Below, piece after piece: positions 56,447-64,000 of a stretch of DNA of 64,000 nt. Origin of the DNA: Candidatus Sumerlaeota bacterium (GTDB lineage: Bacteria > Sumerlaeota > Sumerlaeia > SLMS01 > JAHLLQ01); the NCBI GenBank assembly GCA_030156535.1, contig JASGMJ010000004.1, positions 1-64,000 of the forward strand, written 5' to 3'. The notes below the pieces were generated by a model, which did no database searches, was not told the DNA's origin, and was given only the letters and a program-made list of their open reading frames with translations. Every line of letters starts with the position of its first letter. Position 1 is the stretch's first letter. Position numbers and translations under genes: made by a program.

Positions 56447-56604
56447 GCTTTCTCAATCCGCGGCAGGGAAATTGTACCGAAGAAACGGACCTCGGCCGTC
56501 GCCCTGCTGCCATGGCAAACAGGCGTTGTTAAAACATGCGCCCAACCGGGCAGTTTTCCGGGTCTGGCGTCCCATGATTGCGAGGGCGGACACGAACGCA
56601 ACCC

Positions 56605-57045
56605 CTAACAAGTAGGCCTGCGGTATTCCGTAACGCAGTAATCCCAGAGGGCCGCCTGGGCGGGGGAGAGGCTCTTCTGCTCGCCATCAAGTTCCATCTC
56701 GACGGGGACGCAAATCAGCTCCGAGACACACTCATTTCGCACGAGCATTGCGTAGACCGGACTCTCCCCTTTCGGAGTCGAGGAGAACACCCAATAGGCT
56801 ACTTCCCCGATCATTCCCTTTTCCTCGAAGACGACCTCGGGGGCCGCCTTCAGTTTCAGGGTGTCCTTGACGTAGGCAGCCATCTCATCGGAAAAAACGT
56901 GTGGATCGATCCCCTTTTCCTCGGGCTCCAGCGGGTCCAGCAGAACGTCCACGCCTAGAACCGCAGCCAGCGTCTCGTCTGTATCGCCCTGCCACTCGTC
57001 GATGGCGATCTCCTCGCCTCCCCGTGTCATCACTGTGGTCTTCAT
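56605..57045 (-). CDS. small acidic protein of unknown function
   Basis: The 146-residue protein has no signal peptide or membrane helix and is acidic and soluble. I recognise no domain. A strand-rich stretch (AAPEVVFEEKGMIGEVAYWVFSS) is the most regular part. The ATG at 57045 or a TTG at 57051 with AAAGGG seven bases upstream may be used. It lies upstream of the kinase-FGE gene on the same strand, with a gap of 158 bases, so they are not clearly co-transcribed. Confidence 0.55.
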   Translation of the reverse strand: MKTTVMTRGGEEIAIDEWQGDTDETLAAVLGVDVLLDPLEPEEKGIDPHVFSDEMAAYVKDTLKLKAAPEVVFEEKGMIGEVAYWVFSSTPKGESPVYAMLVRNECVSELICVPVEMELDGEQKSLSPAQAALWDYCVTEYRRPTC

Positions 57046-57133
57046 GGTCAAACGGAATCCCTTTCGCCCGGCTCTGCGAGGCAGACACCATTATTGATTG
57101 GTAGTTCATTGAGGAAACAAAAGAAAGGACTTT

Positions 57134-57580
57134 TCAGCGCATAAACAACTTGAACTGCGCCTGATAGACGTTGGCCCCGCGCTTATCCTTGGTGATGCTC
57201 GCGTTTCCGATTTCCTCGAAGTTCGCCAAATGACCCGACCGGACCAGAGCATCAAGGAAGTCGCCTCCCTTGGCCGCGTTGGCACCCTGCCAGCGAACTT
57301 CCGCGAGGTAGTAGTTTCCTTGCTGCACAAAGCCCGTCAGTTCCACGCCGGCCGCAAACGACGCCTGGGTTGCCACGGCCGCAAAGTCCACCGGCGTTGC
57401 CGATGGGCCCGAAGGCGCGGGGGCCGAATTGTTGTTCGCGTGCTTGTCAACGAATGTGGCGCTCAGCCCCTTTTCGAGACGCTCGGACGCCTTGGGCGCC
57501 TCGACGACAATGTGATAGATGGCGATGGCCAGACCTACGATAATCAGAACGACCGCAAAAAAACGAACGAAGAACTTCAT
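57134..57580 (-). CDS. small single-helix membrane protein of unknown function
   Basis: The 148-residue protein begins with a hydrophobic helix (about 4-22, VRFFAVVLIIVGLAIAI), followed by a charged linker and a soluble alpha/beta domain (about 70-148; ELTGFVQQGNYYLAEVRWQG, ASITKDKRG). The topology suggests a membrane-anchored domain. It resembles no family I know. Its start has GGTGAAG upstream. It lies 59 bases downstream of the Xer recombinase gene on the same strand, but function and link to it are unknown. Confidence 0.6.
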   Translation of the reverse strand: MKFFVRFFAVVLIIVGLAIAIYHIVVEAPKASERLEKGLSATFVDKHANNNSAPAPSGPSATPVDFAAVATQASFAAGVELTGFVQQGNYYLAEVRWQGANAAKGGDFLDALVRSGHLANFEEIGNASITKDKRGANVYQAQFKLFMR

Positions 57581-57639
57581 TGGTCTTCACCCCCGGGTAT
57601 ACCGGCACATCTTTGTGCTTCAGGTCAAAGCTTGCAGTT

Positions 57640-58518
57640 TCAGGAATCAATGCCCTCCACAGCCCTTCTCAGGCGATTGACATGAGTATGGGTATAGATA
57701 CTCGTCGTGGCAATCTGGGAATGCCCCAACAACTCTTTGATCTCCAAGAGATTGGCCCCGCGATGCAGTAGCTGGGTGGCGAATGTGTGGCGCAGTTTGT
57801 GGGGGGTGATGCGGTGACTGAGCCCAGCCCGCTTGATGGCTTTCTCCACCACATAGCCCACCATCCGGGAGGTCATGCGGGTCTCCTCCCGTCCCCGAAA
57901 AACGGGTCCCCGGGCGGGGGAGTCGCCGCGCAATCCTGCCAGGGCCGCAGCAACTTCGGCGTGCATCGGCACCAGGCGCTCCTTCGAGCCCTTGCCTCTT
58001 ATCCTGAGCGTGTTGGCGGCGAAATCGACTCCCTCCCAGTCCAGTCCCACCAGCTCTGCCAAACGCATTCCCGTGAACAGGAACGTGATCAGGATGGCCC
58101 GGTCGCGCATGGCTGTTTCGGCATCGGGATCGATCCCACGGCGCAGCAGGGCGCCAATCTCATCGTCCACGAGATAGACCGGGAGCTTCTTGGCCATCTT
58201 TGGGTTCCGCAGGGACACCGTGGGGTCGAGCGCGATCCACTCCCGTTGGACGCAGAAGGCGAAGAACACCCGGAGGCTGCTCATCACCCGGCCGATGCTG
58301 GAGGGGCGGAATTGTCGGTCGTCCCGCAGATGGGCAACGAAGTCCTTCACATCAAGCGGGGAAAGCTCGCGCACGCCGAGGCGCTCCTTCCCCTCATTGG
58401 AGAGGTAGTACCAGAGATGCCCGAGATCGGTGCGGTAGGCCTTCAGGGTGTGCTCTGCCAGGCCCCGCTGGATGCGGGCATGTTCGAGGAAGGCTTCGAT
58501 GGCGGCAGGCAGGTCCAT
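57640..58518 (-). CDS. tyrosine recombinase, XerC/XerD type
   Basis: The 292-residue protein has the SAM-like N-terminal core-binding domain (LEHARIQRGLAEHTLKAYRT) and the C-terminal catalytic domain with R in FTGMRLAEL, HKLRHTFAT, LLGHSQIATTSIYTH and the final tyrosine. Length and order match XerC/XerD, which resolve chromosome dimers. The single xer gene here does not tell C from D. A lone copy near a window of accessory genes could also be an integrase, but no attachment site or phage gene is seen. Confidence 0.93.
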   Translation of the reverse strand: MDLPAAIEAFLEHARIQRGLAEHTLKAYRTDLGHLWYYLSNEGKERLGVRELSPLDVKDFVAHLRDDRQFRPSSIGRVMSSLRVFFAFCVQREWIALDPTVSLRNPKMAKKLPVYLVDDEIGALLRRGIDPDAETAMRDRAILITFLFTGMRLAELVGLDWEGVDFAANTLRIRGKGSKERLVPMHAEVAAALAGLRGDSPARGPVFRGREETRMTSRMVGYVVEKAIKRAGLSHRITPHKLRHTFATQLLHRGANLLEIKELLGHSQIATTSIYTHTHVNRLRRAVEGIDS

Positions 58519-58671
58519 GGATGCGAGGGGTTGGGCAAGGGGCCGAAGACGGTCAACGGCATTGTTCGGTTTTGCTTTTTCCGGCCCACGAGTGCCCGCG
58601 GACGCTTCCTCTCCAGTTTGTAGATAATGATAGTTTAACGAAGTAACGAGCAGGGGAAAAGAGACCCCCTC

Positions 58672-59871
58672 TCAGGAGCCTGCCGCGCGGGCTCGCGCAA
58701 GGGCCCCGGGCAGCTCTGCCAGCAGCCGCTCCAAGTCCGCCTCGCTGTTGCCGCTCCCGAGGCTGAACCGGACGGCGCCCCGCACACGGGCACCGTCATC
58801 TGTCATGGCCTCCAGAACGTGACTCGGCTTGGCGGCGTCTGTGGAACTGCTGCACGCGCTCCCTGCACTGGCCGCTATGTTTCGAAAAGCAAGTTCGGCA
58901 ACGATGGCTCGCCCGTCCAGTCCCGGAAACGAAACGTTGAGCGTGCCGGGCAGCGTGTCCTCCGTTGGCGTGTTGCGGATGGCCAGCGGAACCCGCGTTG
59001 CCAGAGCGTGCCAGAGGTGCTCGCGGAGCTCCGCCAGGCGCCCGGCTTCCTGGGTCATTCGGCCGACTGCCTTGGCGGCAGCAGCGGCGAATCCGGCGAT
59101 GGCGGCGACGTTCTCGGTGCCCGGCACCAGTCCGCGTTCCTGCCCTCCCCCGGCGGCGATGGGCTCCAAGTGGACGCCGTTCTTAACGCAGAGTGCTCCT
59201 ATCCCTTTGGGACCACCTATTTTATGAGCAGTAAGTGAAACCATGTCCGCGCCCATTTCCCGAAGACTAAGGGGTACCCTCCCGAAGGCCTGGGCTGCGT
59301 CACAATGAATGATGACCTGCCTGTGGGTTTCGCGAAGACGAGCGGCGCAAAGAGCAACGTCGTTCAGTGTCCCCGTCTCGTTGTTCGCCGCCATAACGGA
59401 GAGCAAAACGGGCCCCGGAAAGCCATGCGCGGCTTCGGCCGCCGTTTTGGGGGAGAGGCGCGCGTGGGAATCCACGGGGAGGAAGGTGACTTCCGCAAGC
59501 CCCTCGGACTGGAGCATCCGGCAGGTGTCGAGCACGGCCCGGTGCTCTGCCTTGGAGGCGAGCAGCAGGGGTCTGGCACTCCCCCGCCGCCGAAGGGCGG
59601 AGATGCTTCCTCTGAGCGCCAGATTGATTGAGTAGGTGGCGCCGGGCGTAAAGAGGACGCACTCCGGCGATTCCGCGCCAATCAGAGCGGCAATCCTCCG
59701 GCGCGCCTTCTCAACGGCATAGCGGGCTTCTGTTCCCGCGCGATGCGTCGACGACGCGTTGCCCCATTGGTCCCGCAGAAAAGGACGCATGGCCTCGAAG
59801 GCCTCGGGCTCCAGGGGGCTGGTCGCGTTGTGGTCGAGGTAGACCGGAGGCACTGTTGTGCTGTCGGGCAT
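58672..59871 (-). CDS. cysteine desulfurase (NifS/IscS family)
   Basis: The 399-residue class V aminotransferase has the PLP lysine K217 in TAHKIGGPKG and NNETGTLN. The active cysteine C340 sits in SAGSACSSST, which has the SxxC layout of IscS-type rather than SufS-type loops. The enzyme takes sulfur from cysteine for iron-sulfur cluster or tRNA thiolation. No iscU or other cluster genes are adjacent; the product may serve rRNA/RNA modification enzymes in this genome. It lies 17 bases after the TPR gene, so they share a transcript. Confidence 0.93.
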   Translation of the reverse strand: MPDSTTVPPVYLDHNATSPLEPEAFEAMRPFLRDQWGNASSTHRAGTEARYAVEKARRRIAALIGAESPECVLFTPGATYSINLALRGSISALRRRGSARPLLLASKAEHRAVLDTCRMLQSEGLAEVTFLPVDSHARLSPKTAAEAAHGFPGPVLLSVMAANNETGTLNDVALCAARLRETHRQVIIHCDAAQAFGRVPLSLREMGADMVSLTAHKIGGPKGIGALCVKNGVHLEPIAAGGGQERGLVPGTENVAAIAGFAAAAAKAVGRMTQEAGRLAELREHLWHALATRVPLAIRNTPTEDTLPGTLNVSFPGLDGRAIVAELAFRNIAASAGSACSSSTDAAKPSHVLEAMTDDGARVRGAVRFSLGSGNSEADLERLLAELPGALARARAAGS

Positions 59872-59888
59872 TCCGGTATCCTGCCGGA

Positions 59889-61361
59889 CTATCGTCTCCC
59901 CTGAACGTTCGCCCGGATTTCAGTGAGGAGGTTCATGGCGGTGAGCCGTGAATCGTGGAGAAGGGTACGATCCCGGACCATGCTCTCGAGGAGGGCGATG
60001 GCGGGCTTCACGCGCCCGGATTTCAAGTAGATGTTTGCGGCGTTCCAACGGGTGGACCCGCTGCGTGTTGCGAGACGGGGAACGGATTGGAGCAGCGTCA
60101 CGGCCTCTTCCAGACGTTCAAGGCGGTCGAGATCGTGAAGCACCATCGTCAACGCATCATCGCTGTCGGACTTGTCGAAAGCCTCGCGGTGGCGGGCCAG
60201 GGCTCCGGGGGCATCGCCGAAGCGGAAGTCGAGGTCCCCGAGGAGTTTTGTGACGGCCCAGGAGTCCGGGTACTTTGTGCTAAGCTCGCGGGCAGCTTCG
60301 AGCTGTGCCTCATCGCCTTCGGCGAGCAGGATGAAGCTCTCGGCGGCCGGAAGATTGTTGGCGTCTTCGTTGAGCACGGCGATGAGCAACTCGCGGGCTT
60401 CGTCTTTCTTGTCGAGTGCTGCGAGGGCCTTGGCAAGGGCGAGCCGGGATGCCTGGTCTTCGGGCTCCGCTGCCAATGCGGCGCGCAGACGCGCTTCACC
60501 TTCTTCATGACGCCCCATGCTCATCCACGCCATTCCCTGAATGCGCTGGGCGGGAACATCGTCCGGGTGCTTTTCGAGGATGAGGGCTGCTGCGTCGGCA
60601 GCAATCTCGGGCATCTTGGCTTCCGCCAGGAACTCAACAACGGCGTGAGCGCCCTTGGGGTTGCCGTCGGCAAGTTGCTTCGCCACCCGTTCCAGCGCCG
60701 ACTTCCTGTAGGCAGGCCGGTCGATGAACTGAGCTCCCTCGGGACGGCTGGGGTCGAGTGTGACGGGAATAAGCTCGCCGATGCGGACGAGTTCCTGGCG
60801 AATCGTCTTGTTCGAGGGTGCGCCCGCGAGCGCATCACGCAGAAGGCGTGCAGCCTCGTCGCGGCGCTTGAGGGCTACGAAAGCCCGCGAGCGCAGAAGA
60901 AGAAGACGCAGGTTGCTGCCAAGCGTCTCGGCAAGGCTGTCGGCCATTTCCAGAGCCGTCTCGTGTTCCCCCTGAACGTTGTGGCAATCTGCAAGGTTCA
61001 ACTTTGCGATGGCGTTGCCAGGGAACCTTTCGACGAGCGGTTCCAGAATGGCACGCGCTTCGGCGGGCCTGCCGGAAGCGAGCAGGGCCGTTGAACGGTG
61101 CAATTGCTCGAGAGCCTCGCGATGCCCGCTGAGTGTCTCGGCTTCTGGTGCTTCGGGATTCTCTTCGATATAGTGTTCGATCCACTGAGCAAGTTCGCCG
61201 AAGTCGATCGCGCCCCGGCTGACCCGTGCCGACTCCTTGCCGGGTATGGGCAACGGAGTCATGATGTCGATCTGGCGGGCAAGGCGTTCGGGAAGAACCT
61301 GAAATTCCCAAGTGCGGCGCGCGCCGCGGCGGGACTTGAGGGATTTGCGTGCAGTGGGCAT
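59889..61361 (-). CDS. TPR-repeat protein of unknown function
   Basis: The 490-residue protein is almost wholly alpha-helical TPR units (TALLASGRPAEARAILEPLV, AIAKLNLADCHNVQGEHETAL, AQRIQGMAWMSMGRHEEGEARL, RLALAKALAALDKKDEARELL). It has no signal peptide or membrane helix. The N-terminal 30 residues are basic, with RRGARR. Such proteins scaffold complexes. It precedes the cysteine desulfurase gene with a 17-base gap, so its product may cooperate with that enzyme, but this is inference. Confidence 0.75.
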   Translation of the reverse strand: MPTARKSLKSRRGARRTWEFQVLPERLARQIDIMTPLPIPGKESARVSRGAIDFGELAQWIEHYIEENPEAPEAETLSGHREALEQLHRSTALLASGRPAEARAILEPLVERFPGNAIAKLNLADCHNVQGEHETALEMADSLAETLGSNLRLLLLRSRAFVALKRRDEAARLLRDALAGAPSNKTIRQELVRIGELIPVTLDPSRPEGAQFIDRPAYRKSALERVAKQLADGNPKGAHAVVEFLAEAKMPEIAADAAALILEKHPDDVPAQRIQGMAWMSMGRHEEGEARLRAALAAEPEDQASRLALAKALAALDKKDEARELLIAVLNEDANNLPAAESFILLAEGDEAQLEAARELSTKYPDSWAVTKLLGDLDFRFGDAPGALARHREAFDKSDSDDALTMVLHDLDRLERLEEAVTLLQSVPRLATRSGSTRWNAANIYLKSGRVKPAIALLESMVRDRTLLHDSRLTAMNLLTEIRANVQGRR

Positions 61362-61475
61362 GTCGTTGAAGGTTCCGTCGGAGTGAAGTGGGTGAGATGA
61401 AAACGGCCCTCCGGCATTTCCTGATCCGGGGGACCGCCTTGCTGCTTGCGATGGCCGTGTCGGTTGATGCGGTCT

Positions 61476-62915
61476 CTAGTTTCGCGTGGCCTGTTTGAGT
61501 GTTCCGTCTTCGGGATTCAGGATGTCGTAGGGCGTCAGCCGGTAGTCGGTAACGATGACGGTCGCATCCTTGTGGACGTTGCGCGGCACATTACCAGGAC
61601 GATACAATTCATAGCGGACGCCACCAATCACGGCGACATCACCGTTGTAACGACGGTTCCAGTCCTCGACAAATTCCTCAACGAGTTGCTTGCGATCCTG
61701 AAGCCAGTCAACATAGGCGAGGCGCCGGGTCTGGCGGGAGAGCAGGCGGCCCTCGAATTCCTTCATGAAGTCTTCCTGCTCTTTTTCCATTGTCCGAAGC
61801 TGATCCAGCTTCGCCTGGTAGAGCGGGACGATCTGATCCATGATGGTCTTGGGGGAGAAGGCGCTGGCCCCACCAGTTCCTCCTGCTCCAAGCCCAGCGA
61901 ACGGATTGAAGTCGTTCGCTTGGCTATCGAGACTGCGGCTTTCCGCATCGTTGATCATATTCGGAGAGTCGACTCCGCCCTTGCCATCACTGAAGCCAGC
62001 CGTTGTTGTCGTGCCAGCCTGCCCCGCCTCATCCGGAGTCTCCGGAGCGCCGGGCCACTTGACGCCCGCGTACAGGCTCTCGCCCGTGTTGTTGCCACCC
62101 AGAACTGTTTGGTCAAGGTACTCGCTGTAGAGTTGAAGCTGCTCTGCAAAGACCACCCACTTGGACCATGATTGCAGGTCCGACCCGGGAACGTAGTTGG
62201 CAAGTTCGCCATTGTTGGCTTCGTCGATGATTTCCGCGCGCCGTGCCTCATCGTAGTCACGCGCTTCATCGCGAAGGAGACGGCGACGCACGACGATCTC
62301 GCGGCCGTCCCAAGTCAGCTTACGCTCATAGCGGAAATCGTAGAGTTGCTCGATACCGTCGGGATTGATCGTTTCCGCACCGCCACCCGTCGAAGTCGAG
62401 GCGAACGGATCGCCTCCGTCAAAAGGCGTTGAACTGGCACCACCTGTTCCGCCGAAAGGATCGGCGGGAGCAGCGTCGCCGCCGCCACCAAACGGGTCTG
62501 CCGTGGTGGTTGGGTCTCCAAACGGATCCGCAGGAGCAGCTGGATCGCCAAAAGGATCGGCCGGTGCCGTGCCAGCAAAGGGATCCGCAGGAGCACCAGA
62601 AGCAAACGGATCAGCGGGCGCGGCACTGGCAAAGGGATCAGCAGGGGCGGCATCCGCAAAAGGATCAGCAGGCGCCTCAGATGCAAACGGGTCGGCAGGC
62701 GCAGCACTGCTGGCAAACGGATCAGCAGGCGCAGCCGACGCAAACGGGTCGGCGGGAGCGGCGCTGGCGAAAGGATCAGTAGGCGCGGCATCCGCAAAAG
62801 GATCAACAGGGGCACCGGGCGTGGCAAACGGGTCCTGTCCATAGGCCGTGGTGCCAAGCAGCAAAAGCGCTCCGGCAACGGTGAGGGAAGATTTTCCAAA
62901 CAGACTGCGAGGCAT
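61476..62915 (-). CDS. secreted protein with DPF tandem repeats and a conserved C-terminal domain
   Basis: The 479-residue protein has a signal peptide (residues 1-26, ending TTAYG-Q). It is followed by 15 DPF units of the form APADPFAS, with a nine-residue period (27-172). A soluble region follows with a mostly helical, charged central part (residues about 180-300) and an end (about 400-479) with QDRKQLVEEFVEDWNRRYN. GGAG nine bases before the ATG fixes the start. I recognise no enzyme motif. The repeats look disordered and may act as a flexible spacer or a low-complexity surface. Confidence 0.8.
   Translation of the reverse strand: MPRSLFGKSSLTVAGALLLLGTTAYGQDPFATPGAPVDPFADAAPTDPFASAAPADPFASAAPADPFASSAAPADPFASEAPADPFADAAPADPFASAAPADPFASGAPADPFAGTAPADPFGDPAAPADPFGDPTTTADPFGGGGDAAPADPFGGTGGASSTPFDGGDPFASTSTGGGAETINPDGIEQLYDFRYERKLTWDGREIVVRRRLLRDEARDYDEARRAEIIDEANNGELANYVPGSDLQSWSKWVVFAEQLQLYSEYLDQTVLGGNNTGESLYAGVKWPGAPETPDEAGQAGTTTTAGFSDGKGGVDSPNMINDAESRSLDSQANDFNPFAGLGAGGTGGASAFSPKTIMDQIVPLYQAKLDQLRTMEKEQEDFMKEFEGRLLSRQTRRLAYVDWLQDRKQLVEEFVEDWNRRYNGDVAVIGGVRYELYRPGNVPRNVHKDATVIVTDYRLTPYDILNPEDGTLKQATRN
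62400..62837 (-). repeat. in-frame 27-base tandem repeat encoding DPF units
   Basis: About 15 copies of a 27-base unit occur in frame within the secreted protein gene. At protein level each carries DPF in ADPFASAAP-like form. The first and last copies are diverged, the middle ones nearly identical, so the copy number may vary between strains. Confidence 0.8.
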
Positions 62916-63142
62916 ACGCGGCATCTCCGTCGTTTCTGCCCAAATGTTCCGCCCGCCGCCGACGGTACGGCAAGGAAAAACCGGTCCCCGTGGAAGCTGC
63001 GAAGAGTGTTTTTGCTGCCGATAGGGCGTGTCGCCCCAGTGATCGGGGGGAAGAGGAAACTCTCGCTTGCCACCTGCGCGCCGCGCCGCCAAAGGATTCG
63101 GCCCTATTTGACCTTCAGAACGACGCCGACAAGGACTCCGGC

Positions 63143-64000
63143 ATGGCCGCCCCGGATCGCATTCAAAAGCTTAGCATTCTGATCCCCGTCTACAACGAAA
63201 TCCGTACCCTCGAACGCCTGTTGACGAGTGTGCTGGAGGCTCCCCTGCCATGCGACAGGGAGTTGGTGATCGTCGACGACTGCTCCAAGGACGGCAGCCG
63301 CGAGTTCCTCAAGGAATTCGCCAAACTCCACGACTGCGTTCGCTTCATCCCCCACAAGCAGAATGGCGGCAAGGGAGCTGCCATCCGCACTGCCATCCGG
63401 CACATGACCGGGGATTGGGCCATTATTCAGGATGCGGACCTTGAGTACGATCCGCGCGACTACGAACGCCTGCTCATTCCCGTGCAGGAAGGAGTCGCCG
63501 ACGCCGTTTTTGGCTCGCGTTTCCTGTCAGGCCGCTACCGCCGCGCAATGTTCTTCTGGCACACCATGGCCAATAAGACCCTCACGCTCGTCAGCAACAT
63601 GCTCAATGACCTGAACCTGACGGACATGGAGACGTGCTATAAGCTGGTACGGGCAGACATCCTGAAGAATCTCGTAATCCGCTCCAAGGGATTCGATCTC
63701 GAACCCGAACTGACGGCCAAGCTGGCGCGCTGGGGAGCACGGATTTACGAAGTGCCGATCTCCTATCGTGGCCGCACCTATGCAGAAGGGAAGAAGATCG
63801 GCCCGAAAGACGCTCTCATGGCGTTTTCCGCAATGCTGAAGTACCGGTTCTTCGATGTTCAATACTGCCGGCACGACGGCTTCGTGATCCTTCAATCCCT
63901 GCGACGTGCCCGCAAATTCAACCGATGGCTGTTCGGGCAGTTCGAGCGTTTCCTGGGAGACGAAATTCTGGAAGCAGGCTGTGGAATCGGCAACCTTTCC
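63143..64000 (+). CDS. glycosyltransferase family 2 fused to a class I methyltransferase (partial, 3' end beyond window)
   Basis: An ATG with AAGGA seven bases upstream starts a frame that stays open to the window end; 286 codons are visible. The first about 235 residues are GT2: LSILIPVYNEIRTLERLL, ELVIVDDCSKDGS, GGKGAAIRTAIRH and QDADLEYDPRDY with D97 and D99 as the DxD metal site, resembling dolichol-phosphate mannose synthase. The last residues, FLGDEILEAGCGIGNLS, start a SAM-binding motif. This suggests the known GT2-methyltransferase fusion, but the C-terminus is unseen. The gene lies divergent from the DPF-repeat gene. Confidence 0.85.
   Translation, partial: MAAPDRIQKLSILIPVYNEIRTLERLLTSVLEAPLPCDRELVIVDDCSKDGSREFLKEFAKLHDCVRFIPHKQNGGKGAAIRTAIRHMTGDWAIIQDADLEYDPRDYERLLIPVQEGVADAVFGSRFLSGRYRRAMFFWHTMANKTLTLVSNMLNDLNLTDMETCYKLVRADILKNLVIRSKGFDLEPELTAKLARWGARIYEVPISYRGRTYAEGKKIGPKDALMAFSAMLKYRFFDVQYCRHDGFVILQSLRRARKFNRWLFGQFERFLGDEILEAGCGIGNLS

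Noticed and set aside
54086-56608. 840-codon plus-strand open frame
   Set aside because: It is antisense to the kinase-FGE gene, has arginine-rich shadow composition and no motif.
57640-58518. Integrase marking a mobile element
   Set aside because: No attachment-site repeats, phage or transfer genes are near; it looks like a normal Xer recombinase.
62400-62837. Regular short repeats resembling a CRISPR array
   Set aside because: The repeats are in frame with no unique spacers and code for DPF units.
62365-62844. Glycine/serine-rich frame that looks like a collagen-like repeat protein
   Set aside because: It is the antisense reading of the DPF repeat array.

Overview
The window is high-GC, densely coded bacterial chromosome. 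It carries about 50 protein genes on both strands, no rRNA or tRNA that I could see, no CRISPR array and no recognisable insertion sequence. A heptose-ADP synthesis enzyme (HldE), several lipoproteins and a polysaccharide-type ABC permease point to a diderm cell envelope. Three things point to an uncultured member of the Planctomycetota / Sumerlaeota / Hydrogenedentota-like radiation: an ECF sigma factor fused through a membrane helix to carboxypeptidase-regulatory-like domains, a Ser/Thr kinase fused to a formylglycine-generating-enzyme domain, and the style of the ABC exporter. That placement is inference only.

Layout: (1) 1-9.4 kb holds a secreted glycoside-hydrolase-like protein that may lack its C-terminus, a GT39-type membrane glycosyltransferase, a minus-strand unit rumA - ABC-2 permease - methyltransferase with a duplicated scrap of the permease tail beyond it, a SPOR-like secreted protein, and a thioredoxin/CBM48 fusion. 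(2) 9.4-18 kb holds the ECF-sigma fusion, an enoyl-CoA hydratase, a cupin, nadB and pyrG. (3) 18-25.3 kb holds a GNAT acetyltransferase with alaS, then an ABC exporter (membrane protein, ATPase, permease). (4) 25.3-29.7 kb holds a soluble PAS histidine kinase, an HU-like protein with a strong terminator, a TPR-zincin protein and rimO. (5) 29.7-33.8 kb is a minus-strand group of a radical SAM/SPASM protein, an SRPBCC-epimerase fusion, a frameshifted thioredoxin-like lipoprotein and a CarH/LitR-type MerR-B12 regulator, with an inverted repeat in front of the epimerase. (6) 33.8-46.3 kb holds a TPR lipoprotein, obg, hldE, deoC, a universal stress protein, an AGCS symporter, a CLC protein, argB, an SDR-like protein, a HAD phosphatase and a ROK regulator. 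(7) 46.7-52.2 kb is a redox and sugar block: nfnA-nfnB, a ferredoxin-NADP reductase, a low-molecular-weight phosphatase coupled to a fructosamine-kinase-family protein, and polyphosphate glucokinase. (8) 52.2-57.6 kb holds a lipoprotein with a caspase-like domain that seems to lack its catalytic residues, the kinase-FGE fusion and two small unknown proteins. (9) 57.6-64 kb holds a Xer recombinase, a cysteine desulfurase, a TPR protein, a secreted protein with 15 DPF repeats, and a GT2-methyltransferase fusion cut by the window edge.

The strongest leads for something not well described are the B12/MerR group with its operator-like repeat, the pseudo-caspase lipoprotein beside the kinase-FGE receptor, the membrane-anchored sigma factor, the thioredoxin-CBM48 fusion and an HldE whose nucleotidyltransferase HxGH motif is altered. 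All assignments come from reading motifs by eye. No database search was run.
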